In this document: in pieces, positions 16,351 through 25,264 of the stretch
Layout: every line of letters starts with the position of its first letter
Numbering within the stretch: the first letter of the stretch is position 1
From: JAIEPM01 sp964546815
GTDB lineage: Bacteria > Cyanobacteriota > Vampirovibrionia > Obscuribacterales > Obscuribacteraceae
DNA length: 64,000 nt
Reading direction: 5' to 3'
Assembly: GCA_964546815.1 (NCBI GenBank)
Contig: CAZJLR010000029.1
Location: forward strand, 1 to 64,000
Notes under the pieces: generated by a model
The model's database searches: none
Seen by the model: the letters and a program-made list of their open reading frames with translations, nothing else
Told to the model about the DNA's origin: nothing
Program-made: the position numbers and the translations under genes

Positions 16351-17040
16351 TTATTTCAGCGCCTCCAATTCATAGACACCGCTATCCACATCGGATATGA
16401 GCTGTCCTTGTTTCAAACTTATTACGCGCTTACGCATGGCGTTTACGATGGGTTGGTCGTGCGTGGAAATCAGAACGGTGGTGCCACGCTGACTGATGCG
16501 CTCGAGCAATTGAACAATTTCAAGCGAAGTTTGTGGGTCTAAGTTGCCCGTAGGTTCGTCAGCCAGAAGCACCGGCGGACCATTAACGATGGCCCTGGCG
16601 ATGCCAACGCGTTGCTGCTCTCCACCAGAGAGGTTTTCGGGAAACTCGTCATCCTTATCTTCCAAACTTACGATTGCCAGGGCGCTGTTTACACGGCGAC
16701 GCACATCAATTTCATCAACTCCGAGTGCTCTGAGCACGTAAGCAATATTGTCAAACACAGTTTGCCTGGGCAACAATTTGAAGTCCTGGAAAATGATTCC
16801 CAGACGGCGGCGCAAAAGCGGCACTTGCCCTTTTGAAAGCTTTGTAATATTGACACCACCGATGGTGACGGTACCACGGGTGGGCAACTCTTCTCTGTAC
16901 AAGAGACGCATCAGAGTAGACTTACCGGCTCCGGAAGGCCCAACAATAAACGCAAACTCGCCCAAACCGATGTGTAAATTGACGTCCGCCAGGGCTGGCT
17001 TGCCGTTGTATTCCTTGAAGACGTTTTGCAGTCGAATCAC
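16351..17040 (-). CDS. ftsE: Cell division ATP-binding protein FtsE
   Basis: ABC ATPase of 229 residues with Walker A GPSGAGKS at 34-41, signature LSGGEQQRVGIARA, Walker B VLLADEPTGNLDP and the switch His in STHD. It energises FtsX to activate amidases or other hydrolases at the division site. The GTG start at 17040 has GAGG seven bases upstream. It is first gene of the ftsEX operon. Confidence 0.97.
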   Translation of the reverse strand: MIRLQNVFKEYNGKPALADVNLHIGLGEFAFIVGPSGAGKSTLMRLLYREELPTRGTVTIGGVNITKLSKGQVPLLRRRLGIIFQDFKLLPRQTVFDNIAYVLRALGVDEIDVRRRVNSALAIVSLEDKDDEFPENLSGGEQQRVGIARAIVNGPPVLLADEPTGNLDPQTSLEIVQLLERISQRGTTVLISTHDQPIVNAMRKRVISLKQGQLISDVDSGVYELEALK

Positions 17041-17174
17041 GGGAAACCTCAGCTATCTTTCAAATGCTGCTTAGATATAGAATCGGCTAAAACCTAAACA
17101 GGGGCACAGTTCCAATATCAAAAACTGATGATAACACAGAAGTCACGAGGCACCTTGAGCGTTTGTTTATGAGC

Positions 17175-17882
17175 CTACTGAGCCAGAAGCATGCAGTTAA
17201 AACAAAGTTTAGAAGAGCCCACATCATGCAGCCGCAAAACAGGGTTGGAGCAACGCTGGCAACAGGGATAATCGTGGCGCCGACGCCATTCGATGAGCTT
17301 CAGCTGTGATTCAAAAGCGTGAATAGCCTTCTGATTAAACTCCCCGTTGTTATCAGGATCTTCAGCCAGCTTCTTAGAAAGTTCTCCTATGAGTTGCTTA
17401 TCATGATCGCTAAGCTCAAGTTCCCTTAGCTCTTTTTCACTGGCCTGGGGCAAGGGCGTTTCAGGAGCAGCCTCTTCCGGCTCTTTGGCGCGATGAAAGT
17501 TTTTCATATCAAGCCTGAGTCCGCGTAATTCAAGCCCGAGCGAACGGGCGGTAGAGGCTAAAGAGCCAATGAGTTTGCTTTTCATCAGGCTGAGTTCTTG
17601 CGCCACGGAGGCATCTCGCACAGCAACAACCAGGTTGTGCTGATGGTCGATGAAGAGAGGACGGCTGCGTTCTGCCAGACCCTTTGGTACGACACTTTCC
17701 CAAACTTGCATCAATGCGTGCTCGCGAAGACGCTTTTCCAGACCCAGGCGCAGCATGACTTCAGGTAAGACTTTGTCGACAAGATCCATTTGAGATTTCT
17801 TGCGTCGACTATTGTCAGTCCGAGACCCGCTCAATGACTCTCTTGAGCTAAATCGACTGAATTTTTGTTTCTCATTATCCAT
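17175..17882 (-). CDS. DUF721/DciA-like protein with C-terminal zinc finger
   Basis: The segment of about residues 30-130 (LVDKVLPEVMLRLGLEKRL, WESVVPKGLAERSRPLFI, LVVAVRDASVAQELSLMK) matches DUF721/DciA, the ancestral loader of the replicative helicase DnaB in many bacteria. The Ser/Arg/Lys-rich N-terminus is disordered. An acidic helical linker leads to a C-terminal CxxC...CxxC module (CQRC and CFNC, about 208-230) that is not part of typical DciA. If correct, it acts at the replication fork. It lies upstream of ftsEX on the same strand with a 134-bp gap. Confidence 0.75.
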   Translation of the reverse strand: MDNEKQKFSRFSSRESLSGSRTDNSRRKKSQMDLVDKVLPEVMLRLGLEKRLREHALMQVWESVVPKGLAERSRPLFIDHQHNLVVAVRDASVAQELSLMKSKLIGSLASTARSLGLELRGLRLDMKNFHRAKEPEEAAPETPLPQASEKELRELELSDHDKQLIGELSKKLAEDPDNNGEFNQKAIHAFESQLKLIEWRRRHDYPCCQRCSNPVLRLHDVGSSKLCFNCMLLAQ

Positions 17883-18083
17883 GATCGACTATCTCTACAA
17901 AACCGCACTCCGCCTTCGACCATCAGCCACACGCTAAATAAGCTTGGCACAAAGAGCCTGTCTATTACCGGAAATCAACAAAAATTTCCTCATCTGAGCC
18001 GGGCGCTACCCTGCTGAGTTATAATCGCCCTTTATCACTTTTCGGGACTTATTGTTTAAGACCGGCTCGTTGAGGTTGAATTT

Positions 18084-18431
18084 GTGGTTAACGGAAAACC
18101 AATGGAAGAATTGCAGAAACGTTTTAATAGTTCTGCAGCACAAAATGTGTCGGCTACATATTTATTGCAAATCGGCGGCGTAGAAGGCGGACCCTGGCTG
18201 ACAAAAATCAACCTCGGCACACTTGAAGTTACACCTTACGAAGACGGTATTTCTCCATCACCCGATTGCACAATTTCAGTTTCTGCCGAAGACCTCGAAA
18301 TGATTATGGCAGGTAAGCTCTCTGCCATGACCGCAGCGCTTTCAGGCATGCTTTCAATCGACGGCGAACTTGGATTGGCAATGCAATTAGTGCCAATTTT
18401 CTTTGAAGGTCAAAATATCAATTTGTTCTAG
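18084..18431 (+). CDS. SCP2 sterol-carrier-like domain protein
   Basis: A single 115-residue SCP2-type lipid-binding domain: LLQIGGVEGGPWLTKINLGTLEV, then PDCTISVSAEDLEMIMAGKLSAMTAALSGMLSIDG, the classic end of SCP2 proteins. It is expected in the cytosol, binding a hydrophobic ligand; the ligand is unknown. The GTG at 18084 has GAGG eight bases upstream. It is transcribed alone and closed by the hairpin at 18466. Confidence 0.88.
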   Translation: MVNGKPMEELQKRFNSSAAQNVSATYLLQIGGVEGGPWLTKINLGTLEVTPYEDGISPSPDCTISVSAEDLEMIMAGKLSAMTAALSGMLSIDGELGLAMQLVPIFFEGQNINLF

Positions 18432-18465
18432 TCTGCCGGCAGACAGAGCCAAATCACAGAAAAAG

Positions 18466-18487
18466 AAAAGCCCCGAAAGGGGCTTTT
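18466..18487. terminator. Bidirectional terminator
   Basis: AAAAGCCCC-GAAA-GGGGCTTTT is a perfect 9-bp stem with a GNRA-type loop between the converging SCP2 and CvpA-like genes. It works in both directions. Confidence 0.93.
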
Positions 18488-18517
18488 GCTTTATCAAAGT
18501 GATACCAGAGATGGTGC

Positions 18518-19090
18518 TTACTCGAGGTTGACTTTCGGTTTGTCAAAGTTAGGTTTGAACGAAGGCTCTTTGCTGGAAACAACAACAGAGCCCAAACCAG
18601 GCAGCAAGCCTTTGGCAACATTTCCCCAAAAACCAAGAATATGCGATTCGTTGAAGCCCAGCTTCATTTCGTTGACAAGTCCATCAGACTTCGGCGGTGG
18701 CTCAGGTATTTTGCAGTTGGGCGAAAGCATAGCCATGAGAGGCAATGTGCAAATCAGTCCCCAGCGGGCGATGGCAACTGCAACACCGCCGCAGCGATCG
18801 AGTGCCATTGGACGTTCTTTTCGGTTCCAGGTGAGAACAAGACCCATCGCAATTTCGACTGAAATTTCAATTACCAACCACATCATCAGGTAGGCAGCAA
18901 ATGCAGCAAAGTGAGCAGCAATCAAAGTTTGCTGAACTATCCAGGTGCCGAAATCGACATAGAACATCTGAGTAACAAATGTGGCGATTAACATGGCAAT
19001 AGGTCCCCGCCATGAATTGATGATGCCTACGTTCCATCCCGCCATGCATAGAGAAATCAAAACAAGTGTGACAAATCCATCCCAGATCAT
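18518..19090 (-). CDS. CvpA-like membrane protein
   Basis: Four hydrophobic helices in the first 130 residues, with the family-type opening (WDGFVTLVLISLCMAGWNVGIINSWRG) and the helix-4 pattern LDRCGGVAVAIARWG resembling the L-x-R-x-x-G-x-x-x-G of CvpA. The C-terminal 60 residues are extracytoplasmic or cytosolic and unremarkable. CvpA-like proteins are inner-membrane proteins of poorly known function. The ATG start is preceded by a GGGG stretch. Assignment is by pattern only. Confidence 0.6.
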   Translation of the reverse strand: MIWDGFVTLVLISLCMAGWNVGIINSWRGPIAMLIATFVTQMFYVDFGTWIVQQTLIAAHFAAFAAYLMMWLVIEISVEIAMGLVLTWNRKERPMALDRCGGVAVAIARWGLICTLPLMAMLSPNCKIPEPPPKSDGLVNEMKLGFNESHILGFWGNVAKGLLPGLGSVVVSSKEPSFKPNFDKPKVNLE

Positions 19091-19275
19091 AGCCCCGTCC
19101 CCTGTACAAAAATCGCCACGATTCGCCTCTACTATTATAGCCTTGCGTAAGAAGCTGTGGGGTCTTGAGTATCAATCCCGCAGAGTTAAGAACCCCATCA
19201 ATGAAGGCGCGACGGGATGCGGCGCCCGTTTCGAAAGAATATTATGTGACGTAATGGCGGCACATATAAACGTGC

Positions 19276-19371
19276 GGGCGACGCATGGCGTCATCCACCA
19301 ATTCATAGGGCGAAACTGCCTAAGCGAGCACCGCTGCTTAACTTCCGGGCGACGCATGGCGTCGCCCCTAC
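19276..19371. repeat. Module A palindromic repeat, inverted copy 3
   Basis: The interior is the reverse complement of copies 1 and 2 (CTAAGCGAGCACCGC). The right arm is perfect and the left arm has decayed (GGCGTCATCC). The right end overlaps the last codon of aroE, so the TAG stop of aroE is part of the repeat's terminal CTA. Confidence 0.85.
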
Positions 19372-20327
19372 AATTCAGGGTTGTCCGATAATAAGCGAAT
19401 GTGAGCGCGCATCGCGTCAATCATCAATTGAGTTGAGGGACGCTGCCCGGTCCAAAATTCAAATGACAGAGCAGCTTGTTCAGCCAACATGCGCAATCCA
19501 TCTACGGCGAAAAGACCATGTTTTGAAGCAGCCTGCATTAGTAATGTTGGCGCTCCACTGCGATCGTAAACAGTGTCAAAGAAGATGGCGCCCTCGTTTG
19601 CTCTTGCAAATGTCAGCTCAGCCCATGATGGCAACTCAGTCTCGGTTAAACCAATTGGAGTGCAATTGACTACATATGAAAATGCTTCAGTGCTTGCCAA
19701 TTTTTCAAATGGCAATACTTCGACATTAGCCTTGATGTCGACAAGCTCTGAGATAGTTTTGCAAAGCTGCTCGCCAACCTGATTTGCCTCGGGCAATCGC
19801 CGCGCTGCCAGTACTATTCTTTTGCAGCCTTGCAGGATGAGCCCGGCAAGACAGGCTCTGGCCGCGCCACCAGCTCCAAGAACGAGAGCGTTATCAACCG
19901 GCATATCGTCGCAGGCGATTTTGTATATATCGAGATTTTGCTCTTTGATTTGCTGCGCAGCGCCAAGTTCTACTTCCATTTGAGTGAACAGCGCATGCCT
20001 GAATGCTCTAATGAAACCGCCCAGGTCTGTATTGTGAGTCAGCATCTTTCTTTCAGCGTCAAACTTGACTGTGTTTACGGCGCCAACTATTTGAACTTCG
20101 CGACTGCGCGCTTCACTAAGCTGGAAAACAGCCTCTTTATGCGGAATGGTGACGTTAAATCCGTCGATCAAGTCAGCATTCAATTGAGCAATGCCCTCGA
20201 CAAGATGCTCACGCTCGATATCAAAAGCGTCGTATGAGCCACTAAGTCCAAAAAATAAAAGCGCCGCCCGGTGCATGGGCGGCGAAAGTGAGTGAGAAAC
20301 CGGATGACCAATTAAAGCAAGCTTCAC
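19368..20327 (-). CDS. aroE: Shikimate dehydrogenase
   Basis: NADPH-dependent reduction of 3-dehydroshikimate in the chorismate pathway. Substrate-site motifs LIGHPVSHSLSP and NVTIPHKEAV and the NADP loop VLGAGGAARA are clear. A GTG at 20327, five bases after the exbD stop, gives the canonical opening; a TTG at 20381 would overlap exbD by 50 bases and add 18 non-family residues. The stop codon TAG comes from the end of a module A repeat, so the original C-terminus may have been slightly different (now ...DNPEL). It is apparently the last gene of the tonB-exbB-exbD transcript. Confidence 0.95.
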   Translation of the reverse strand: MKLALIGHPVSHSLSPPMHRAALLFFGLSGSYDAFDIEREHLVEGIAQLNADLIDGFNVTIPHKEAVFQLSEARSREVQIVGAVNTVKFDAERKMLTHNTDLGGFIRAFRHALFTQMEVELGAAQQIKEQNLDIYKIACDDMPVDNALVLGAGGAARACLAGLILQGCKRIVLAARRLPEANQVGEQLCKTISELVDIKANVEVLPFEKLASTEAFSYVVNCTPIGLTETELPSWAELTFARANEGAIFFDTVYDRSGAPTLLMQAASKHGLFAVDGLRMLAEQAALSFEFWTGQRPSTQLMIDAMRAHIRLLSDNPEL

Positions 20328-20331
20328 TGGC

Positions 20332-20757
20332 TTAGAAGCCGCCGGCTTGCGAGGTGGCAACTCGCATTCGTTTGATTCCAACTGCAGCAGCTGCAGTCAT
20401 CATCGCCACTACGTCTTTTTGCTTAGCTTCGGAATCGGCGTTTACTGTGCAAGGCACATCGTCTTTTCCAGTTTTCTTCTGGAATTCCCTCATCATATTT
20501 TGAATATCTTCTGAAGTGGAATTCTTAGGTACAGCTCGACCATTAAAAGCAATATTGCCTTCTTTATCAATATCGATTGTAATGGCCTTACTTTCTTCGT
20601 CTTTTTTGGCGTTGCGAGTGTCAGGCGGCTTAATTTTCAAGTCGGATTTGTCCATCAGTGGAGCGATAAGCATCATGATGACCAATAGCACCAAGAATAC
20701 GTCTGTAAGAGGAGTTACGTTGATTTCCTCAAAGTTTGAGCCAGAGCCCATCGACAT
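20332..20757 (-). CDS. exbD: ExbD/TolR-family protein
   Basis: One N-terminal membrane helix with the proton-pathway Asp19 in TPLTDVFLVLLVIMM, then a periplasmic domain of about 110 residues. With ExbB it couples the proton motive force to TonB. GGGGGTG precedes the ATG by eight bases. The neighbours upstream are exbB and a TonB-like gene on the same strand. Confidence 0.93.
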   Translation of the reverse strand: MSMGSGSNFEEINVTPLTDVFLVLLVIMMLIAPLMDKSDLKIKPPDTRNAKKDEESKAITIDIDKEGNIAFNGRAVPKNSTSEDIQNMMREFQKKTGKDDVPCTVNADSEAKQKDVVAMMTAAAAVGIKRMRVATSQAGGF

Positions 20758-20801
20758 ATTGCTAACACCCCCTTCAAACTAAGCCTTGTTGAAACCCTAC
20801 T

Positions 20802-21437
20802 CTAGCGTGCGTGCGATTCCGAGCTTACAAAGCTGAGGAACAGAAGCTTCAAAAGCAAGAAGTCATCGTTGAAGCGCTTCACTGTGTTCGTATAAGTGTT
20901 ATTGAAAATAACTGCGAGGATGGCAACAATCAGTCCATATCCTGTAGCGATAAGAGCTTTTGCTACCCCGGTAACTACAACTGGAGTACCGCCGCCGCCT
21001 ACGCCCATTTGGTCTAGAGTGAATACAACCCCGACCACAGTCCCGAACAGTCCAATAAATGGGCTGGTAGCACCGATGGTACCAAGGATAGCCAGGTTCT
21101 TTTCTAACTTACGGGTTACAAGACCAACAGTAATGTCGAAAGCTTTCGAGAAGTCTTCCTTCTGTTCTGCCATCAGACGAACGCCTTCTTCGGCAACTTC
21201 ACCAACTACTCCACCCAAACGGCTGCAATCGGCCTGAGCGGCTTGCAACTGATTGCGCTCAAGGTTGCGTTGAAGCGCATGGATGAATGCAGAAACGTCA
21301 CGACGATTTTTTTGGTAATACAAATATCGTTCGATGATTACGGCAACTGTAAGAATGGAGCAAATAGTAATCGGAATGGATGCAAACCAATCATGAATCA
21401 TGAACTCCATAAAAAAGGTGAAAAACTTACTGTCCAT
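20802..21437 (-). CDS. exbB: ExbB/TolQ/MotA-family proton channel protein
   Basis: Three membrane helices: near the N-terminus (IPITICSILTVAVIIERYLYY), and a pair at about 115-195 with the family motif LGTIGATSPFIGLFGTVVGV and ALIATGYGLIVAILAVIFNN. The length of 211 residues is normal. It forms the proton channel with ExbD. AGGAGA stands just before the ATG. The gap to exbD is 44 bp and to tonB 121 bp. Confidence 0.94.
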   Translation of the reverse strand: MDSKFFTFFMEFMIHDWFASIPITICSILTVAVIIERYLYYQKNRRDVSAFIHALQRNLERNQLQAAQADCSRLGGVVGEVAEEGVRLMAEQKEDFSKAFDITVGLVTRKLEKNLAILGTIGATSPFIGLFGTVVGVVFTLDQMGVGGGGTPVVVTGVAKALIATGYGLIVAILAVIFNNTYTNTVKRFNDDFLLLKLLFLSFVSSESHAR

Positions 21438-21558
21438 TTCTTCTCCTACCTGAGAACGCCAACCCCTAGTATCTGCCTTGCTGTCTATTTAGTACGGCGA
21501 CGATTTTACCGCAATTTCTAACCGTGGCGCTTGACGCCGCATCTCTTGACTAAAGCCT

Positions 21559-23370
21559 TTAGAAGCTCCTGCCTCCTGAAAATACGTTGTAATCAAAGGT
21601 AAACTGAATATCTACAACCGATGGAGCACCAGCTGGCAACGGGCGAAATGGTGCTGCATTTTGTACAGCTTGCAAAGCTGCCTGGTCGGCAACTGCGGTT
21701 CCACCTGACTTATCAATTCGTAAATCTGACAACGTTCCATCACTGTGTACTTTGAAGATTACAACTACACGACGTGACTCTTGACCACGAGGAGGGAACC
21801 AGGCTCTCTTAATTCTGCGTTGCAAATCTGCCATGTATGGTCCGAAGTCAACGTCAGCTTGAGCTGCTACTGAAGGTTTGCCAGGAGCTCCGTCTGTGTT
21901 GCCTGGAGTTCCGTCACCGCCGCCGCCCTTAGGCACTGACGGAGAAATGCTGATAGGTCCTTGTGCCCAACCGCCGCCGCTGCCGCCGCCGCGACCTGCG
22001 CGAACTGGGGCTGGAGCGCCGCTTGAACCACCACCGCTAGAACCACGTCCGCCGCCTGAGCTGGCTACAGGAACTGGGCTTGGAGCACCGTGACCGGCGC
22101 CGCCACCGCTAGAACCGCCGCCGCTGGCTGCGATTGGAGCTGGAGCTTGTGGTCCGCCACCGCCGCCGACAGTGCCGCCACCGGTTCTAGCCATCGGTGC
22201 AAAACCGGAGGTTCCACCGGGAGCGCCAGAGCCCATTGCGATTGCTGTAGGAGCTAATGAGGGCAAGCCTTGCATACCGCCACCGCCTGGACGAGCCATC
22301 GGAGTCGGCATGGCTGCTCCGCTGCCTGGATGAGCGAGTGCGGAAGGAGCCAGTGAAGGCATAGGACTTGCTGAGAAAGTTTTTGGTGCAGCGCCAGCCA
22401 TAGGCATTGGATTTGGGCTTGGTGCAGCCATTGGCGACGGAGCCAAACGCGGCTGTGCTGTTGGAGTTGGCGATGGAGCCATCTTCATAGGACTTGGAGA
22501 AGGAGATGGCGAGGGCGAAGGCGACGGAGCCATGCGTGGCATTGGCGTCGGAGCCGGACTTGGACTTGGCGCCGGAGTTGGCGTTGGAGCAGCAGGACGT
22601 GGCGTAGGAGCCGGACTTGGTGCTTTCGGCGTCGGCGGAGTCGGTGTATGAGTTGGAGTTGGCGAAGTCGAAGGTTTGGCCTTTGGCGTTTCCTTTTGTG
22701 GAGCCTTCTCTGCAGCCTTAGGAGCCTGTGGAGCTTGTTTCGGCTTGGTTACATCGTGCTTCTTGTTTGTCTGGTCTTTGGAATTTACTGTTGAGCGCTT
22801 GTTTGTCTTCGGTCGCTCTTTAACCTGCATTTGTGGGTCGACGAATTCGATTTCAGTAAGCTGACTCTTGGGAGTCGGTGGAATTACAAAGAAGAACGCA
22901 ATTATGAAAAGAGCAACCATGACGGAGAAGTGGAAGATATACGATCCACTTGTCGCCTCTGGCATCTCGATGACAAAATCGGGATAAATGCGACGGCGCT
23001 TCATGGCGGCGTGGTCGTATGCATCTCTGACCGCATAGAACACGAAGCTAAGGAAGAAGCCACTCAAAATGAATGAAATGGAACTGCCTAAGGTTGCTTC
23101 TTTCAACACCACAAGTAGCATTTTGTTTGGCTTCATGTGATATTGCGCGCCAAAGGCAAGCAAAGTATCCAAAATCGGGATATTGAAAGCCATTGCCACA
23201 AGCAAAAGAATGTTCAGTACAGAAACTGCGATGAAAAGTATTCCCTTGCGGGTCTCGCCGTTATACATCTGCCCAAGACCAGGCATCAAGAGCGACATGA
23301 CAGCCGCTGTGTTGGGGTCTCGTGCCGGGGGTTGGTTAAAACCGCTAGGGCGCACCGATGTACTTGTCAT
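21559..23370 (-). CDS. TonB-like protein fused to an N-terminal multi-helix membrane domain
   Basis: 603 residues in four parts. (1) About 15-140: a membrane domain beginning SLLMPGLGQMYNGETRKG, which resembles the PGLGQ-x-YNG-x-x-x-KG signature of TM2/DUF5683-type proteins, with three helices. (2) A fourth helix at about 160-180, in the position of the usual TonB anchor. (3) A very long Pro/Ala/Ser/Thr-rich and then Gly/Ser-rich spacer (about 200-490) with SP and TP dipeptide runs. (4) A TonB C-terminal domain (about 505-600: YMADLQRRIKRAWFPP, VVVIFKVHSDGTLSDLRI). With ExbB/ExbD next to it, it should energise outer-membrane transporters. No TonB-dependent receptor is in the window. The N-terminal fusion is unusual. 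Confidence 0.8.
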   Translation of the reverse strand: MTSTSVRPSGFNQPPARDPNTAAVMSLLMPGLGQMYNGETRKGILFIAVSVLNILLLVAMAFNIPILDTLLAFGAQYHMKPNKMLLVVLKEATLGSSISFILSGFFLSFVFYAVRDAYDHAAMKRRRIYPDFVIEMPEATSGSYIFHFSVMVALFIIAFFFVIPPTPKSQLTEIEFVDPQMQVKERPKTNKRSTVNSKDQTNKKHDVTKPKQAPQAPKAAEKAPQKETPKAKPSTSPTPTHTPTPPTPKAPSPAPTPRPAAPTPTPAPSPSPAPTPMPRMAPSPSPSPSPSPSPMKMAPSPTPTAQPRLAPSPMAAPSPNPMPMAGAAPKTFSASPMPSLAPSALAHPGSGAAMPTPMARPGGGGMQGLPSLAPTAIAMGSGAPGGTSGFAPMARTGGGTVGGGGGPQAPAPIAASGGGSSGGGAGHGAPSPVPVASSGGGRGSSGGGSSGAPAPVRAGRGGGSGGGWAQGPISISPSVPKGGGGDGTPGNTDGAPGKPSVAAQADVDFGPYMADLQRRIKRAWFPPRGQESRRVVVIFKVHSDGTLSDLRIDKSGGTAVADQAALQAVQNAAPFRPLPAGAPSVVDIQFTFDYNVFSGGRSF

Positions 23371-23862
23371 CTAGGTAAACTTCTTCGCTGGCTTGGGGAT
23401 CCGAGGAATTTACGAGCAATTCAGGCTCGTAGCTGGCGTCTGAGAAAATGAGACCTGGTAAAAGGTTTAAGCCCAGAATCTACATAAATAATAGATTCTG
23501 CAAGAATGATTAATCTTAACTTAAATGCTTCAGCCAGACAACCCCACTTTCAAGACTCTGTAAAGGAAAAAGGCCTGTCAATGAGACTTCCTTTTTTAAG
23601 CTCTATATTGAATCTTATCGAACTCAATTAGTTTCCGCACTAGTGAAGGCCCTAATTGATCAAACAAAGTAGCTTCAATCCATAAACATATTGTCGAAAA
23701 TCTTTGGATAAATTGCCAGGCTTTTTCATCCTGTCGATCGACCGGGTTGGCCCTATCGCAATTCCAGGGTTTTTACGGTGTGCGAATTCAAGCTGGGCTG
23801 GCATCAAGAGAAGACGAAGAATCCTTTACAGCTGCGGACTCTATAGAAAATAGACCTAAGCA
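23371..23862. other. Intergenic region upstream of tonB
   Basis: About 490 bases between the divergent-looking end of the 335-aa gene transcript and tonB. It holds a perfect inverted repeat at 23474-23500 and AT-rich DNA that probably contains the tonB promoter. No supported coding frame. Confidence 0.4.
23474..23500. promoter_or_regulatory. Inverted repeat CAGAATCTA-N9-TAGATTCTG upstream of tonB
   Basis: Perfect 9-bp arms with an AT-only 9-base spacer, about 104 bases before the tonB start. It could be an operator or the base of a leader hairpin. It does not match the Fur consensus. Confidence 0.35.
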
Positions 23863-23894
23863 AACGAGTCGATGGCATATACCATCGACTCGTT
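23863..23894 (-). terminator. Strong hairpin terminator
   Basis: AACGAGTCGATGG and CCATCGACTCGTT form a perfect 13-bp stem with a 6-base loop, 28 bases beyond the stop at 23923. The minus strand continues TTGCTT, a weak T tract. Confidence 0.75.
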
Positions 23895-23922
23895 AATGAA
23901 TCTAAATTCTTGCAAATCGCAA

Positions 23923-24930
23923 TTACATAGGCATTCGCAAATCTTCAGCCAGCTCGATTTTGAGTTCGTCGCCAGGACGTACATCAACTCTCTTACCTTT
24001 CTTGGCACAAAGGATTACAACACCGATTGCGGTGCCGATGCCCAAGCCGATAAGCATTCCGCCGGCTGTGCCGACGCTTGAGCTGCTGCTTGAAGCGCCG
24101 CCGGCGATGGCGCCGATTACGGTGCCCAGTGCCATTGGAGCAACTACAGCTCCGGTGTCGAATGCCAGGTCTTTGAGACCGCGACGAGCATGTACAACGC
24201 CGCCACGAGCTACCAGAGTTGCCGATAGAGGAATCTGGTGACCGTCAGGAGTTGTAATAGTGTCAAACTTCAAAGCGACTGAACCGGAACGGCTGACACG
24301 CTTGGGAGCGTTGAGTCTGGCGATACGGCCTTTGATGACAGAACCGGCCGGCACTACTGTGGAACCGTCGATTGTCAGGTCTTCTGCAGTTCTGGCAGCA
24401 AATTCGTCACCTTCTTGAGATGTATCGCTGTCAACAGCAGAATCCATAATGATTGGGCATTTGGTGCCTGATGGCACGATACGGATATAACCTTGAAGAA
24501 CCTTTTCTCCGCCGGCAGCAGGCGCAGCAGCAGCATCGGTGCTTGTAGTAGTAGTAGTAGTGGTAGGCGTGCTTGTATCTGTAATTCCTGTTTCAGTGCC
24601 GGTTGCGGCGCTGCTTGTGCTTGTGGTCGGCGCAGGAGTTTCGCTGGCACTTGGCGTTGCTACAGGAGTTTCGGTGGCTGCAGGAGGCGTAGAACCGGGA
24701 GGCGCTTGAGTTGAGGCGTCGCCTTCAGACCACATTGATTCTGGACTTGCAGCAGCATCTGACTTTGCAGCCGAAGTTCCGGCGTCAGTGCTTCCTTCGG
24801 CTGGCTGTTGTGCGCCCGGAGGCGAGAATATCTTGAAGTTAACCTGGGAGGAGTCTGCGGCCAAACACGGCGCCATAGTTTGGCTTAAGAAAAGGATGCT
24901 TGCGAGCACGTGACTAACACGTCTTGACAT
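23923..24930 (-). CDS. Secreted protein with Ser/Thr/Pro linker and VirB10-like/glycine-zipper region
   Basis: The ATG at 24930 is chosen because AGGAG stands eight bases upstream and the product then opens with a signal peptide (VLASILFLSQTMAPCLAA). A long low-complexity linker of Ala, Thr, Ser, Pro with a run of nine threonines and serines spans about 30-135. The C-terminal half (GTKCPIIMDSAVDSDTSQEGDEFAARTAEDL, VVPAGSVIKGRIARL) resembles the beta-rich fold seen in TrbI/VirB10-type proteins, interrupted by a hydrophobic glycine zipper (GTVIGAIAGG, GMLIGLGIGTAIG). It is probably an envelope protein. No secretion genes are nearby, so a type IV role is not supported. Confidence 0.6.
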   Translation of the reverse strand: MSRRVSHVLASILFLSQTMAPCLAADSSQVNFKIFSPPGAQQPAEGSTDAGTSAAKSDAAASPESMWSEGDASTQAPPGSTPPAATETPVATPSASETPAPTTSTSSAATGTETGITDTSTPTTTTTTTSTDAAAAPAAGGEKVLQGYIRIVPSGTKCPIIMDSAVDSDTSQEGDEFAARTAEDLTIDGSTVVPAGSVIKGRIARLNAPKRVSRSGSVALKFDTITTPDGHQIPLSATLVARGGVVHARRGLKDLAFDTGAVVAPMALGTVIGAIAGGASSSSSSVGTAGGMLIGLGIGTAIGVVILCAKKGKRVDVRPGDELKIELAEDLRMPM

Positions 24931-25264
24931 ATATTGTCTCCTGCTATCTTCTATTTCCGACGGACACTTTCGCCTCAAAGTGCCCAGGCTCCAAAGTCAA
25001 GGGGCCAAGTGACCCGTCAGTCTAGCACGACCCTCTTGTCAAACAAATTACGTGTTTTTGAGATTTGTCCCTCAATAGCGCCGGAATTGAGGCATAATGG
25101 CATAAGTGTGGCGACACAGTGCTAAGCACCGACAGCTTATTGCTTCTTTTATCAGAATCATTTTGATACAACGTCACGCTTTTATGTAAATGCTCTCACC
25201 AGCACTCTCTTGACATTTCAGGGTCGTATTTTGAGCTAAGCGACCGCATTCTTAGGAGAATAAC

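Noticed and set aside
23923..24930. Type IV secretion VirB10 component
   Set aside because: The similarity is limited to a beta-rich segment and no other secretion gene is present.
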